In this document: piece after piece, positions 9,648 through 18,830 of the stretch
How positions within the stretch are numbered: the first letter of the stretch is position 1
How the letters are laid out: the number at the start of each line of letters is the position of its first letter
DNA from: Collinsella sp. MSK.8.10
GTDB lineage: Bacteria > Actinomycetota > Coriobacteriia > Coriobacteriales > Coriobacteriaceae
Assembly (NCBI RefSeq): GCF_019041915.1
Contig: NZ_JAHPYF010000001.1
Location: 124,001 to 188,000 of the forward strand
DNA: 64,000 nt
Reading direction: 5' to 3'
The notes under the pieces: generated by a model
Told to the model about the DNA's origin: nothing
Seen by the model: the letters and a program-made list of their open reading frames with translations, nothing else
Database searches by the model: none
Made by a program: the position numbers and the translations under genes

Positions 9648-10523
9648 GTGTCGTGGGTTGTCGCAGCATTTGCGTCAGCATTCTTTGCCGGCATCACATC
9701 CATCTTGGCCAAATGCGGCATCAAGCAGACCGACTCCGATGTCGCGACGGCCATTCGCACCTGCGTGGTGCTCGTTTTCGCCTGGGCAATGGCGGGCATT
9801 TCTGGATCCATTGGAACCATTGGCAGCATCGAACCCAGATCCTGGCTCTTTCTCGTCCTCTCGGGACTCGCCACCGGTGCTTCGTGGATCTGTTACTTTA
9901 AGGCGTTGAGCATCGGAAATGTCAATAAGGTCGTACCGGTCGACAAGATGAGCACCGTGCTCGCCGCGCTGGTCGCCATCGCGCTTTTTGACGAGACGAG
10001 CAACCTTGCGGTTAAGCTCGTGGGAACCGCTGTCATCACCCTCGGCACGTTTTTAATGATCGAGAAGAAGCAGTCCGCCGAACCCGAGCAGCAGCAAGAC
10101 CGAACCTGGCTCGCTTACGCCCTCGGCGCCGCCGTGTTCGCGGCACTCACCTCCGTCCTCGCCAAGATCGGCATCGAAGGCGGCGAGTCAAACCTGGCCA
10201 CGGCAATCCGCACCTGCGTGGTACTGGTTATGGCATGGGCAATCGTGGCAGCCAAGGGAAAACTGGAGCAGGTCGCGCACGTTGACCGGCGCGAACTCAC
10301 ATTTCTCGCAACATCGGGCATCGCGACTGGAGCATCGTGGCTGCTCTATTACTATGCCATCGCTGCAGGCCAGGTGAGTGTCGTGGTGCAGATCGACAAA
10401 CTATCGATTGTCGTATCGGTGCTATTTGCGCGCCTGGCATTCAACGAAAAACTCTCCCGCCGCAGCGCCATCGGTCTCGTCCTCATCGTACTGGGCACCG
10501 CCGCGCTTGCAATTTGGAAGTAG
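9648..10523 (+). CDS. EamA/DMT family transporter with internal duplication
   Basis: A 291-aa ten-helix carrier. The two EamA repeats are unusually alike: the 11-residue string ATAIRTCVVLV occurs in both halves (about residues 30 and 180), and ATGASW recurs near residues 75 and 225. The GTG start follows AAGGAGG by ten bases. This is the family of small-molecule exporters/importers, substrate unknown. It is convergent with the ClC gene. The 270 bp upstream contain no recognisable gene. Confidence 0.86.
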   Translation: MSWVVAAFASAFFAGITSILAKCGIKQTDSDVATAIRTCVVLVFAWAMAGISGSIGTIGSIEPRSWLFLVLSGLATGASWICYFKALSIGNVNKVVPVDKMSTVLAALVAIALFDETSNLAVKLVGTAVITLGTFLMIEKKQSAEPEQQQDRTWLAYALGAAVFAALTSVLAKIGIEGGESNLATAIRTCVVLVMAWAIVAAKGKLEQVAHVDRRELTFLATSGIATGASWLLYYYAIAAGQVSVVVQIDKLSIVVSVLFARLAFNEKLSRRSAIGLVLIVLGTAALAIWK

Positions 10524-10617
10524 CGCCGATACCGAACGAAATCCAGTCCACCCGCAAATCCGTGACACAGCGCCCGCACCGGACTTGAGATGTTTGTACT
10601 GACCGCGCGCTGCCGCG

Positions 10618-11922
10618 CTACTTGCGCAGCGGCTTGGGCAGCGGAATGCCGGCGGCGATGGCTGCGGCGATGATCATGCAGACGATACCCTTGAGCGGGA
10701 AGCACATGAGCAGCAGGCCCACGACCATGACCGGCTGACGCATGACCGCACCCATCGTCGATGCCGTGCAGACGGCGACGCAAAAGACCGGATCGGCACC
10801 GGTAAGAATGGCAAGGCCGTAGCCCAAGCTCACACCCGAGAAGATAACCGGGAAGAAGTGGCCTCCGCGCCAGCCCAAGTTGATGAGGGCAGGGGTTAGC
10901 ATGGCCTTGACCAGACCGGTCGCGATAAGCACGCCGGCGGGAATGGTCAGATAGGTCTCCATAAGTACATCGGCCTGGGTCTCGCCGGCAAACATGGTGT
11001 AGGGCAAGACCGTGCCGCAGATGGCGAGCGCCAGACCGGCCAGCATGGCCTTGACGACAGGACGCTCCCCTATTGCATGGGACAGCGCCTCGCTCGCGTG
11101 CTCCGAGACAAAGTACAGCCAGCCGCAAACGGTGCCAACCAACGCCAGCGGGATGAGCCAGGCAAGCTCCAGGTTGCCCACCTCGGCGGCCTCGAACCTG
11201 GGCATGCCCATGCCGCCGCCCATAACCTGGCCGAGCAGCAGGTAGGTGCCCAGACCGCCAGCGATCGCGATACCGTAGACCACCGTCTTCTGTGCCTTGG
11301 GCAGCTTGATGGTGATCTCGCCGGACGCGGACCCATCGTCGGCGTCTTCGCCCTGGCCGTCGGCGCTACCGGCGAGCGGCGCCACAAAGCCAAAGACGGG
11401 CGCGGTAAAGAGCGCCGTCAGCGCGGCCTGGGTGCCCAACAGCGTGAGCTCCCTGAACTCGGCGCCAAAGCGGCGCATGCGGTCGCCGACCCAGCTGCAC
11501 AGACCCGCGATAACGCCAGTCAGGCCGGCCTCCGGTCCAATACTTCCGCCAAACAGCAGCGGCAGCAATGCCGCGAGCGAAAGCTTGCCCAGGTTGTCGT
11601 ACGGGTAGCGCCCGTCTTGCTTAACCTTAGCCATCACCTGGTTGAGGTCGTCGGTCTTGGTGCCCGTAAGCTGTTCGTACAGGCCGATCAGCAGGCCGCC
11701 CAGCAGGCAGACGAAAAACGGATACGGCAGAAAACCGAACGGGCCGCTGGCGAGTTCGGGCGACGCCGCGCCCAGCATGTGGGGGATCTCGGTCCACAGA
11801 TAGTCGATACCGTGCTCCATCGCAAAAAAGAACAGCCAGACCGCGGCACCTGTGAACGCACCGGTCACGGCAACGCTAACTAAAAACAGCACGCGGTTTG
11901 TGGGTTTGGCAAGGTTGTCCAT
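10618..11922 (-). CDS. voltage-gated chloride channel (ClC) family protein
   Basis: A 434-aa membrane protein with about ten helices. GSIGPEAG at residues 126-133 marks the selectivity-filter region, but the glutamate follows the GP pair rather than preceding it as in the GREGP motif of classical ClC antiporters, so gating may differ. Anion transport is inferred from the family; whether it is a channel or an exchanger cannot be told. Its initiation region has GGGAGGACCCG just before the ATG. Confidence 0.82.
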   Translation of the reverse strand: MDNLAKPTNRVLFLVSVAVTGAFTGAAVWLFFFAMEHGIDYLWTEIPHMLGAASPELASGPFGFLPYPFFVCLLGGLLIGLYEQLTGTKTDDLNQVMAKVKQDGRYPYDNLGKLSLAALLPLLFGGSIGPEAGLTGVIAGLCSWVGDRMRRFGAEFRELTLLGTQAALTALFTAPVFGFVAPLAGSADGQGEDADDGSASGEITIKLPKAQKTVVYGIAIAGGLGTYLLLGQVMGGGMGMPRFEAAEVGNLELAWLIPLALVGTVCGWLYFVSEHASEALSHAIGERPVVKAMLAGLALAICGTVLPYTMFAGETQADVLMETYLTIPAGVLIATGLVKAMLTPALINLGWRGGHFFPVIFSGVSLGYGLAILTGADPVFCVAVCTASTMGAVMRQPVMVVGLLLMCFPLKGIVCMIIAAAIAAGIPLPKPLRK

Positions 11923-12047
11923 CGGGTCCTCCCGCGGTCAAAGTCGACATAGTTATGTTTTATTGTAGAGCGAGCGTTGCCCAGACAAGCCAACCATCTG
12001 CGCCACAAACGGCACCATTGGGAGTCATAGTGGGGCAGGCTCAAGAC

Positions 12048-12581
12048 TTATCCGTTGATAATCGAGACAATCTCGCGCAAATCGTCGGCAAAGTAGATGC
12101 CGTGCTGGCGCCTCGGGCTCGAAAGCCCCTTATCAATCATGTGCCCGAGCAGCGCCTTGAGGTCGTTGTAGTAACCGTCAAGGTTATACAGGATGCACGG
12201 AGCACTCAGGTGCCCCAACGACACCGCGGACATGACCTCGGCAATCTCCTCGAGCGTGCCCGTCCCACCGGGAAAGGCGATGAACGCATCACCGAGCTCA
12301 ATCATCTTGGCTTTGCGCTCGGCCATATCGCTCGTCACGATGAGGTCATCGATGCCGTCGTGCTGAAACTCGGCCTCTATAAAAAAGCTCGGCTCAACGC
12401 CCGTCACGTGTCCACCTGCCTCGAGTACGCTATCGGCGAGCGCGCCCATCAGGCCCGATTTGGACCCGCCGTATACCAGCGCGTGCCCGTTGGAGCCAAT
12501 CCAGTTGCCCAGCTCTTGCACCGCAGGCAGAAACGCCGGGTCATTGCCGACGCTGGCGCCCAGGTATACCGTGATATTCAT
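12048..12581 (-). CDS. LOG family protein (TIGR00730-type nucleotide phosphoribohydrolase)
   Basis: A 177-aa Rossmann-like protein. The family motifs GGSKSGLMG (residues 38-46) and PGGTGTLEE (104-112) are intact. LOG proteins cleave N6-modified adenosine 5'-monophosphates, and many bacterial members act as general nucleotide 5'-monophosphate nucleosidases. It is followed on the other side by a K+ channel gene on the same strand 36 bp upstream, so they may share a transcript. Confidence 0.92.
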   Translation of the reverse strand: MNITVYLGASVGNDPAFLPAVQELGNWIGSNGHALVYGGSKSGLMGALADSVLEAGGHVTGVEPSFFIEAEFQHDGIDDLIVTSDMAERKAKMIELGDAFIAFPGGTGTLEEIAEVMSAVSLGHLSAPCILYNLDGYYNDLKALLGHMIDKGLSSPRRQHGIYFADDLREIVSIING

Positions 12582-12617
12582 ATTCAGTCCCCCTCGTCGT
12601 GACGCGCGGCGCCCGTT

Positions 12618-13043
12618 CTAGCGTTGGCGTCGGCGATATTCGCGCACACGGCGCGACAGGTCGGCGAGCTCGTCACGATCAAGCTCTTCCAAATGCTCCA
12701 GATCGTCCATAAAGCGCGCCATGGTGTCCTTTTGGCGCAGCTTGATGAGCATATTGCAGTAGTTCACCGCCACACCCGTGAGCATGGCGATGTAGAAGAT
12801 GCTGATGACGCTCAGGACGACGGTAATAGCGCGAGCGACCGGCGTTTCGGCCGGGATATCGCCAAAGCCGATGGTCGAGACCGTCTCAAAGCTAAACCAG
12901 AGACCATCGCCAAACGTGAGGGTCGTGGGCTCGGACAGCCAGACAGCCGTCGAGCACAGCAGATAGAAGATAAGAAACAGGCCCGTGATGCGCGCAAAGC
13001 CAGCCTGGCGCAACACGTCGGCAAGCGTCCTCAACTTGTTCAT
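12618..13043 (-). CDS. two-helix ion channel (Ion_trans_2), probable K+ channel
   Basis: A 141-aa protein with one helix near residues 15-37, a pore loop carrying the selectivity-filter-like TIGFGD at 57-62, and a second helix at about 78-100, then a charged C-terminal tail. The filter normally reads T(V/I)GYGD in K+ channels, so Phe replaces Tyr. The start MNKLRT has AAAAGGGG five bases upstream; the in-frame ATG at 13103 lacks a ribosome site. No regulatory RCK domain is attached. Confidence 0.82.
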   Translation of the reverse strand: MNKLRTLADVLRQAGFARITGLFLIFYLLCSTAVWLSEPTTLTFGDGLWFSFETVSTIGFGDIPAETPVARAITVVLSVISIFYIAMLTGVAVNYCNMLIKLRQKDTMARFMDDLEHLEELDRDELADLSRRVREYRRRQR

Positions 13044-13100
13044 CGCGACCCCTTTTCTCAGATGCCCAATCACATTCGCTCGGTATTGTCCCACATCCGG

Positions 13101-13150
13101 CACTTGAGGACGTTCCTTTTGTGCCGGCAGAAAGGGACTGTCCCCAAGTG
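13101..13150. repeat. degenerate hairpin related to the dispersed palindrome family
   Basis: CACTTG...CAAGTG encloses GGACGTTCCTTT and AAAGGGACTGTCCCC, close to the GGGACTGTCCCTTT core of the 31-bp palindromes at 24331, 25940, 32316 and 38875. Several mismatches suggest an older copy. Confidence 0.5.
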
Positions 13151-13241
13151 CTGGGAGGAACCGTTTAGCGGCGCAACTGCCGGCTAGGCAGGCTGAGCTG
13201 GTATCCTTGTGCGGTAATGTCTCGATTCGTTAGGATTGCAT

Positions 13242-16046
13242 GTGAGAGCTTCCGCTGTCCTTCGTTCAGTTATATATCGCACCCTGGCCGTCGTGCTTGC
13301 CGCGCTCGCCGTACTGAGCACCATCATGCCCGCCCCCGCCTTTGCCGCCGGCTCCGATCAACAGGTCAAAACGGTCCGCGTTGGTTGGCTCGTCAGCAAC
13401 GAGGGCTTCCAGGACGGCACCCCCGGCGAGCGCCTCTCGGGATGGGGTTACGAGTACCTCCAGACCCTGTCGTACTATACGCCCGGCTGGCAGTACGAAT
13501 ACGTCTCCGGCACCTTCACCGAACTTATGGACATGCTCGAGGCGGGCGAAATCGACCTCATGCCCAACATCTCCTACTCCGAGGAACGCGCCCAAAAGCT
13601 GCTCTTTTCCTCGAACCCCGAGGGCACCGAGCGCTACTACATCTATGCCAGGCCCGATCGCGACGATCTAGCCAAGGGTGACCCCCAAGCGCTCCAAGGC
13701 CTTACCATCGGCTGCAACCCCGGCGTTATGCAAACCTTCGTTGGCCAGCAGTGGCTCGCCAACGAAGGAATCACCTGCACATACAGGGAGTATGACGGAG
13801 GATCCGATCTCTTTGACGCGCTCGCAAACGACGAAGTCGATGCCGTCATCATGAACGACACGACCTCGTCGCCCAGTGCCTCCCCCATGTTCTACATCGG
13901 CTCGAGCGACTACTATTTTGCCGTTCCCAAAAGCCGCCCCGACCTGTTGGACGACATCAATGCCGCCATGACAGCAATCGCCCGCGTCAACCCACGCTAT
14001 ATCGACGAAGTCAAATCTAACTACTCGGCCCAAAACAGCGGTTCATCATCGCTCAACGGTCCCGAACGTTCCTGGCTCAAAGCAAATGACAGCACCATCA
14101 CGCTCGGCTACATTACAGGCAAACTCCCCTACTGTAACGAAGACGAAGACGGCGAAATGGAAGGTTCGCTCGCATCGCTTGCGACGACGCTGCACGATAA
14201 ATTTGGCATTACGGTCAAAACCGTCGCCTTTGATAGCTACAAGATGATGTCAAAGGCCCTGTCAAAGGGAAGCATAGACGTTGCGCTGCCGGTATACCGA
14301 GATTACTGGTTTGCCGAGCAAACAGGCGTTGTGCAGTCGGTATCGTTGGGGACCATGTCCCTCACTGCCATCCACACCGGCAGCAACCTGAACAAAGACC
14401 TCCAGAACATCGCCTGCACCAAATCATCGTTTATCAACAAAAATGCACTTGAAAGTCTGTTCCCCACAGCGACCGTAACCGAATACCAATCCGGCGATGA
14501 AGTGTTCGACGCCCTCAGGAAGGGAACGGCGCACTGCATCGTCGCTCCCAGTTCACGCGTAAAAACCATTGGCGACCGTCATGATCTCGAGGGCTACGAG
14601 ACGGTCGAGTTCCCTGGCACCTGTGAGCTCTCGTGCTGGATTTCGCGCGGAAAGCCCGAGCTGTTGGGAATCATCAACAAGGGCATCATCAATGCCGGAG
14701 AATCGCTCTCCGCAAGCAATTACTCCTCCACGTCGTACACAGCCCAGGAATCCGACACGCTTCGATTCCTTTATCGCAACCGCGCCGCTATTGCCGCTGC
14801 CCTCATCGGTATGTTGTCGGTCGGCATCGTCCTGCTCATCTGGACGCTCGTGCGCGCTCGAACCGAGCGCGAAAAAGCCGACGCCGCCAACGCCGCTAAG
14901 ACGGCATTCCTCACGCGTATGAGCCACGACATCCGCACGCCACTCAACGGCATCCTGGGTCTTATCGAAATTGAGGAATTGAAAGACGGCGACATGCAGG
15001 CCGCCCGCGAAAGCCGCGCCAAGGCGCGTGTTGCCGCCAATCACCTACTCTCGCTGATCAACGACATCCTCGAGATGGGCAAAATCGAAGACCGCAAGCT
15101 AACTCTGGAACATGCGCCTTTTAACCTCAAAGAGCTCTGTGACGATACGCTGGTGCTGTGCAAGCTCCGCGCATCCGATAACGGCATCACAATGCAGGAC
15201 AATAGTCTGCCGTACGCCACGGGGCCATACATGATCGGCAGTCCCACCCATATCCGGCAGATCATAATCAACCTGTTAGACAACAGCATTAAGTACAACA
15301 AGCACGGCGGCTCCGTCACCTTTAGTTCAAAGACCAAGCCACTCGATGATGGGCGCGCACTCTTTTGCTTTAGCGTTTCGGATACCGGCATTGGCATGGC
15401 TCCCGAGTTTTTAAAGCATATCTATGAACCGTTTGCCCAAGAAGGTGACGATGCGCGCAGCAAGTTCCAAGGAACCGGCATGGGCATGCCAATCGTCAAG
15501 TCGCTTATTGAACTGATGGGCGGTACGATTGAGATTTCGAGTGAGGTTGGCGTGGGGAGTACGTTCAACGTCCAGATTCCGCTCGATATCGACAAGAACC
15601 CTCAGGCGCGGGCAGATACGGTCGAGAGGGTGCTCGACTGCTCGCTCGCCGACATGAACGTGCTGCTCGCCGAAGACAACGAATTGAATGCCGAGATTGC
15701 CCAGGCGCTGTTAGAATCCGAGGGCGTCGTGGTCACCCGGGCCGCCAATGGCAACGAAGTCGTCGATCTGTACTTGTCGCATCCCGCCGGCAGCTTCGAT
15801 GCGATTCTGATGGACATCATGATGCCGGGCATGGACGGCTATGAGGCAACCCGCGCGATTCGTCTGAGTGAGAAGGTCGATGCAGCCGATATCCCCATCA
15901 TCGCGCTCACCGCCAACGCCTTTGCCGAGGACGCCAAGGCGGCACACGATGCCGGCATGAACGCCCATCTGTCCAAACCGCTCGACTTTAACAAGCTCAA
16001 AAACATACTCGCCCGCATCAAGAAAAACGGATCCGTTTCGCTATAG
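13242..16046 (+). CDS. hybrid sensor histidine kinase with two solute-binding sensor domains
   Basis: A 934-aa BvgS/EvgS-like sensor. In order: signal peptide (1-36), two family-3 solute-binding (SBP_bac_3) domains (about 40-265 and 280-490), a transmembrane helix near 517-540, a HisKA domain with phospho-acceptor His562 in MSHDIRTPLNG, a HATPase domain (LLDNSIKYN, DTGIGM, GTGMGMPI), and a C-terminal receiver with Asp858 in LMDIMMPGMDG. There is no Hpt domain. The GTG at 13242 has TAGGAT six bases upstream; a TTG two codons earlier is an alternative. The output partner is not visible in the window. Confidence 0.9.
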   Translation: MRASAVLRSVIYRTLAVVLAALAVLSTIMPAPAFAAGSDQQVKTVRVGWLVSNEGFQDGTPGERLSGWGYEYLQTLSYYTPGWQYEYVSGTFTELMDMLEAGEIDLMPNISYSEERAQKLLFSSNPEGTERYYIYARPDRDDLAKGDPQALQGLTIGCNPGVMQTFVGQQWLANEGITCTYREYDGGSDLFDALANDEVDAVIMNDTTSSPSASPMFYIGSSDYYFAVPKSRPDLLDDINAAMTAIARVNPRYIDEVKSNYSAQNSGSSSLNGPERSWLKANDSTITLGYITGKLPYCNEDEDGEMEGSLASLATTLHDKFGITVKTVAFDSYKMMSKALSKGSIDVALPVYRDYWFAEQTGVVQSVSLGTMSLTAIHTGSNLNKDLQNIACTKSSFINKNALESLFPTATVTEYQSGDEVFDALRKGTAHCIVAPSSRVKTIGDRHDLEGYETVEFPGTCELSCWISRGKPELLGIINKGIINAGESLSASNYSSTSYTAQESDTLRFLYRNRAAIAAALIGMLSVGIVLLIWTLVRARTEREKADAANAAKTAFLTRMSHDIRTPLNGILGLIEIEELKDGDMQAARESRAKARVAANHLLSLINDILEMGKIEDRKLTLEHAPFNLKELCDDTLVLCKLRASDNGITMQDNSLPYATGPYMIGSPTHIRQIIINLLDNSIKYNKHGGSVTFSSKTKPLDDGRALFCFSVSDTGIGMAPEFLKHIYEPFAQEGDDARSKFQGTGMGMPIVKSLIELMGGTIEISSEVGVGSTFNVQIPLDIDKNPQARADTVERVLDCSLADMNVLLAEDNELNAEIAQALLESEGVVVTRAANGNEVVDLYLSHPAGSFDAILMDIMMPGMDGYEATRAIRLSEKVDAADIPIIALTANAFAEDAKAAHDAGMNAHLSKPLDFNKLKNILARIKKNGSVSL

Positions 16047-16088
16047 TTTGTGCTCAACCACCACGCACGACCAGAAAGGAAACCAACG

Positions 16089-16568
16089 ATGTTTAGGCCC
16101 TTACGTCGAAAGAAACGCGCCATCACCGACGAGGAAGCGCGCGAACTGCTCGCTACCTGCAAGCGCGGCGTCTTTGCCGTCAACGGCGACGATGGCTACC
16201 CGTACGCCATTCCCGTCAACTACTTCTTTGACGCCGAGCACGACAAGATTTATTTCCATGGCGCCAAGGCTGGCCACAAGGTCGACGCACTCAAGCGCAA
16301 TGACAAGGTCTGCTTTACCGTTTACGGCAACGAGTGGTACCAGGACGGTGACTGGGCTCCATACGTTATGAGTACCGTGGTCTTTGGCCGCTGTCGCCTG
16401 GCAAATGACACTCCCGCGTTTATCGAGGACAAAGTCCGCCAGCTCGCGCTTAAGTACTACCCTTCTGCCGAGGAAGTCGAAGAGGAAATCGCCAAAGACA
16501 TCAAGGGCGTCCAACTCTACGAGATTACGATTGAGCATCTTTGCGGTAAGCAGATTCAAGAAAAGTAA
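16089..16568 (+). CDS. pyridoxamine 5'-phosphate oxidase family (flavin-binding split barrel) protein
   Basis: A 159-aa protein of the PNPOx-like FMN-binding fold. Typical features are the opening helix with ITDEEARELL and the strand GVFAVNGDDGYPYAIPVN, found in NimA/FMN-binding members. The start ATG follows AGAAAGGA by about nine bases. It lies 42 bp after the hybrid kinase on the same strand. The family includes nitroimidazole reductases and heme-degradation relatives, and no specific role can be given. Confidence 0.82.
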   Translation: MFRPLRRKKRAITDEEARELLATCKRGVFAVNGDDGYPYAIPVNYFFDAEHDKIYFHGAKAGHKVDALKRNDKVCFTVYGNEWYQDGDWAPYVMSTVVFGRCRLANDTPAFIEDKVRQLALKYYPSAEEVEEEIAKDIKGVQLYEITIEHLCGKQIQEK

Positions 16569-16595
16569 GCCCCTCAGCAGGCCTCATCAATAACA

Positions 16596-16635
16596 ATATG
16601 GCCCAGTTCCAACCCACCTTGGAACCGGGCCATAT
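16596..16635. terminator. hairpin between convergent genes
   Basis: ATATGGCCCAGTTCCA pairs with TTGGAACCGGGCCATAT around a short loop, directly before the stop of the convergent hybrid kinase. There is no clear T-run, so termination could be weak or factor-assisted. Confidence 0.6.
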
Positions 16636-16637
16636 GC

Positions 16638-18830
16638 TTATGAAGCGTCGGCGGCGATGTGCGCTAGCGCCTCGACGAGCTCTTGCGAGCTCACGGGTTT
16701 ACTTAGGTGCGCGTTCATGCCCGCCTCACGCGAAAGCCTACGGTCGTCGGCAAAGGCGTTGGCGCTCACGGCGATAATCGGCGTGGTCGCGGCATCCTCG
16801 CGATCGAGTGCTCGAATCTGACGCGTGGCCTCAAGGCCATCGATGCCAGGCATCATGATGTCCATCAACACCACGTCGTACTCGTGCGGTGCGCTCGCGG
16901 TAAACATCTCGACGGCAGACTCACCATCCTTAGCATGCGTCACGATGGCACCGGCACGGCTGAGCGTAAACTGCGCGATCTCGGCATTCAGATCGTTATC
17001 CTCTACGAGCAAAACGCGCAAGCCCTGGAGCGCATCGCCGTCTCCCGCATCCGCGGGAACTGCCTGAGGAATCTCGGAGCGGTCGCACTTCTCGAACGGC
17101 AGGCGAATGGTAAACGTCGTCCCCTGCCCCAAGACACTCGTAAAGCTCATGGTTCCGCCCATAAGCTCGACCAGCTGTTTTGCGATAGGCGCGCCCAGGC
17201 CAGTTCCCGACGAAGCGCCTTCCACCTGCTGCTCCTCGCGGCAAAACGGCTCGTAGAGGTGCTTTTGGAACTCCTCGCTCATGCCAATACCGTTGTCGGC
17301 GATCGTGTATTCATAGACGGGGACGCCATCCGCTGGCTCCACCTCGCGGCACACCAGGCGGACATAGCCGCCCTGGCGGTTGTACTTGACGGCATTGCCG
17401 GCAATATTGAGCAACAAACGCTTGAGGTGCGTCACGCTCACCCGCGCATAGGGATGATTAAGCGTCTGCTGGTCGGAGATAATTGTCACCAGACGCTCCT
17501 CGGCCTGGCGCTCCAGAATATCGCGCACTTCACAGTTGAGGGCCACCAAATTTATGGGCACGAGGTTCAGGTCGACCTGCCCGCTCTCCAGGCGACTCAT
17601 ATCGAGCGCCTCGTTGGCAAGGTCGAGCAGCAGTCCCGATGCCGTCCAGATTTTTGAGCGGCACTCAGTCTGCTTTTGCAGATCGTCCGCATTGGCATCG
17701 CCAACCTCGACCATGCCGCGAATGCCGTTGATGGGCGTGCGCAGATCGTGGCTCATGCGACGCAGAAACTCCGTCTTTGCCGAGTTGGCAGACGAGGCCT
17801 CACGCGCCGCCTTTGCCAGCTTGTCGCCATAGTCGCGCTCCTGCTGCAGCAAGTCCGTCAAACGTCGACGATCAGCGCGGCGACGCACCGTCACAACAAC
17901 GGCTATAACACCGCCGTAGAGCACCAGCACGCCGGCGGCAACAGCCGCGGCGACCTCAAAGTAGCGCTGCGCCGAGGCATAGGTGTACACATAGAATTTG
18001 TGCGCTTTTCCAAATGTGCCCAAATACCACTCGCCGTCGGCGTTAACCAATCTGACCTTACCAGCCAGGCATCGATCCTTAATACCGTCGACAATAAAGA
18101 CATCCGTCGCAGGCAGATCGAACACGCCCAATACGGTGGGTTCAACGGCATTGGTCGCAACGACCTTGCCGTCGCTTTCGATCACGATATTGCCGCTATC
18201 GATGGTTTCATAGCCATCAAGCAAGCTCTGCAGTTTGAGTGTATTGCTTGCAACCGCCTTCGCGCTCTGATGCCTTACCGCGATAACGATGCCCTCGCCA
18301 TCCTGCCGAGTCACGCAGCCAATGTCTGCGACCGAATCATCCGCAAGCGTGATGCGGGCGGTATAGGACTTAAGCGGATGAGCTGCCACCTCCAGCACGG
18401 GTGATCCTTTGAGATACGTAGCGAGCGACTCGTAGCCCACGTCATCGGTCGAGGACTCGGACACCAAATTGCCCGATGCGTCCGTCACGATCAGTGCGCT
18501 CACGTTGAACTGGTCGGCATATTGCTCCAGCGTGGCGTTATCCACCGAACCGTCGCGCTCCATATCGCGGGCAGCCTCTCCGGCGATCTCCATAACGCGA
18601 ATCAGGTTTTTGGTCGTATAGGCGCTGTTGAATGCATCGTAGGAAAGGCTCTGCGTCGCCACGTAATCGACAACGTCGGCAAAGCGCTGCTCGGTTTGGG
18701 CCGTCATGTAACCGTAGCTCATCATGCCGGCAGCAACCGAGAGCGCTATCCCCAGCAGAGCGACAAGGAGCCATGCCCCTGCCGAACGATTGCCCCGCTC
18801 CTGAGCGGCGTGGTCGAGCGCATCGATCAT
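16638..18830 (-). CDS. hybrid sensor histidine kinase with receiver domain
   Basis: A 730-aa membrane kinase. Residues 20-43 are the first transmembrane helix, followed by an extracytoplasmic domain of about 240 residues, a second helix near 285-308, HisKA with His361 in MSHDLRTPING, HATPase (NAVKYN, DNGIGM, GTGLGAPI) and a receiver with Asp657 in LMDIMMPGIDG. There is no Hpt domain. Its start overlaps the stop of the upstream solute-binding lipoprotein gene by four bases (ATGA), so the two are translationally coupled and probably work as sensor plus kinase. Confidence 0.9.
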   Translation of the reverse strand: MIDALDHAAQERGNRSAGAWLLVALLGIALSVAAGMMSYGYMTAQTEQRFADVVDYVATQSLSYDAFNSAYTTKNLIRVMEIAGEAARDMERDGSVDNATLEQYADQFNVSALIVTDASGNLVSESSTDDVGYESLATYLKGSPVLEVAAHPLKSYTARITLADDSVADIGCVTRQDGEGIVIAVRHQSAKAVASNTLKLQSLLDGYETIDSGNIVIESDGKVVATNAVEPTVLGVFDLPATDVFIVDGIKDRCLAGKVRLVNADGEWYLGTFGKAHKFYVYTYASAQRYFEVAAAVAAGVLVLYGGVIAVVVTVRRRADRRRLTDLLQQERDYGDKLAKAAREASSANSAKTEFLRRMSHDLRTPINGIRGMVEVGDANADDLQKQTECRSKIWTASGLLLDLANEALDMSRLESGQVDLNLVPINLVALNCEVRDILERQAEERLVTIISDQQTLNHPYARVSVTHLKRLLLNIAGNAVKYNRQGGYVRLVCREVEPADGVPVYEYTIADNGIGMSEEFQKHLYEPFCREEQQVEGASSGTGLGAPIAKQLVELMGGTMSFTSVLGQGTTFTIRLPFEKCDRSEIPQAVPADAGDGDALQGLRVLLVEDNDLNAEIAQFTLSRAGAIVTHAKDGESAVEMFTASAPHEYDVVLMDIMMPGIDGLEATRQIRALDREDAATTPIIAVSANAFADDRRLSREAGMNAHLSKPVSSQELVEALAHIAADAS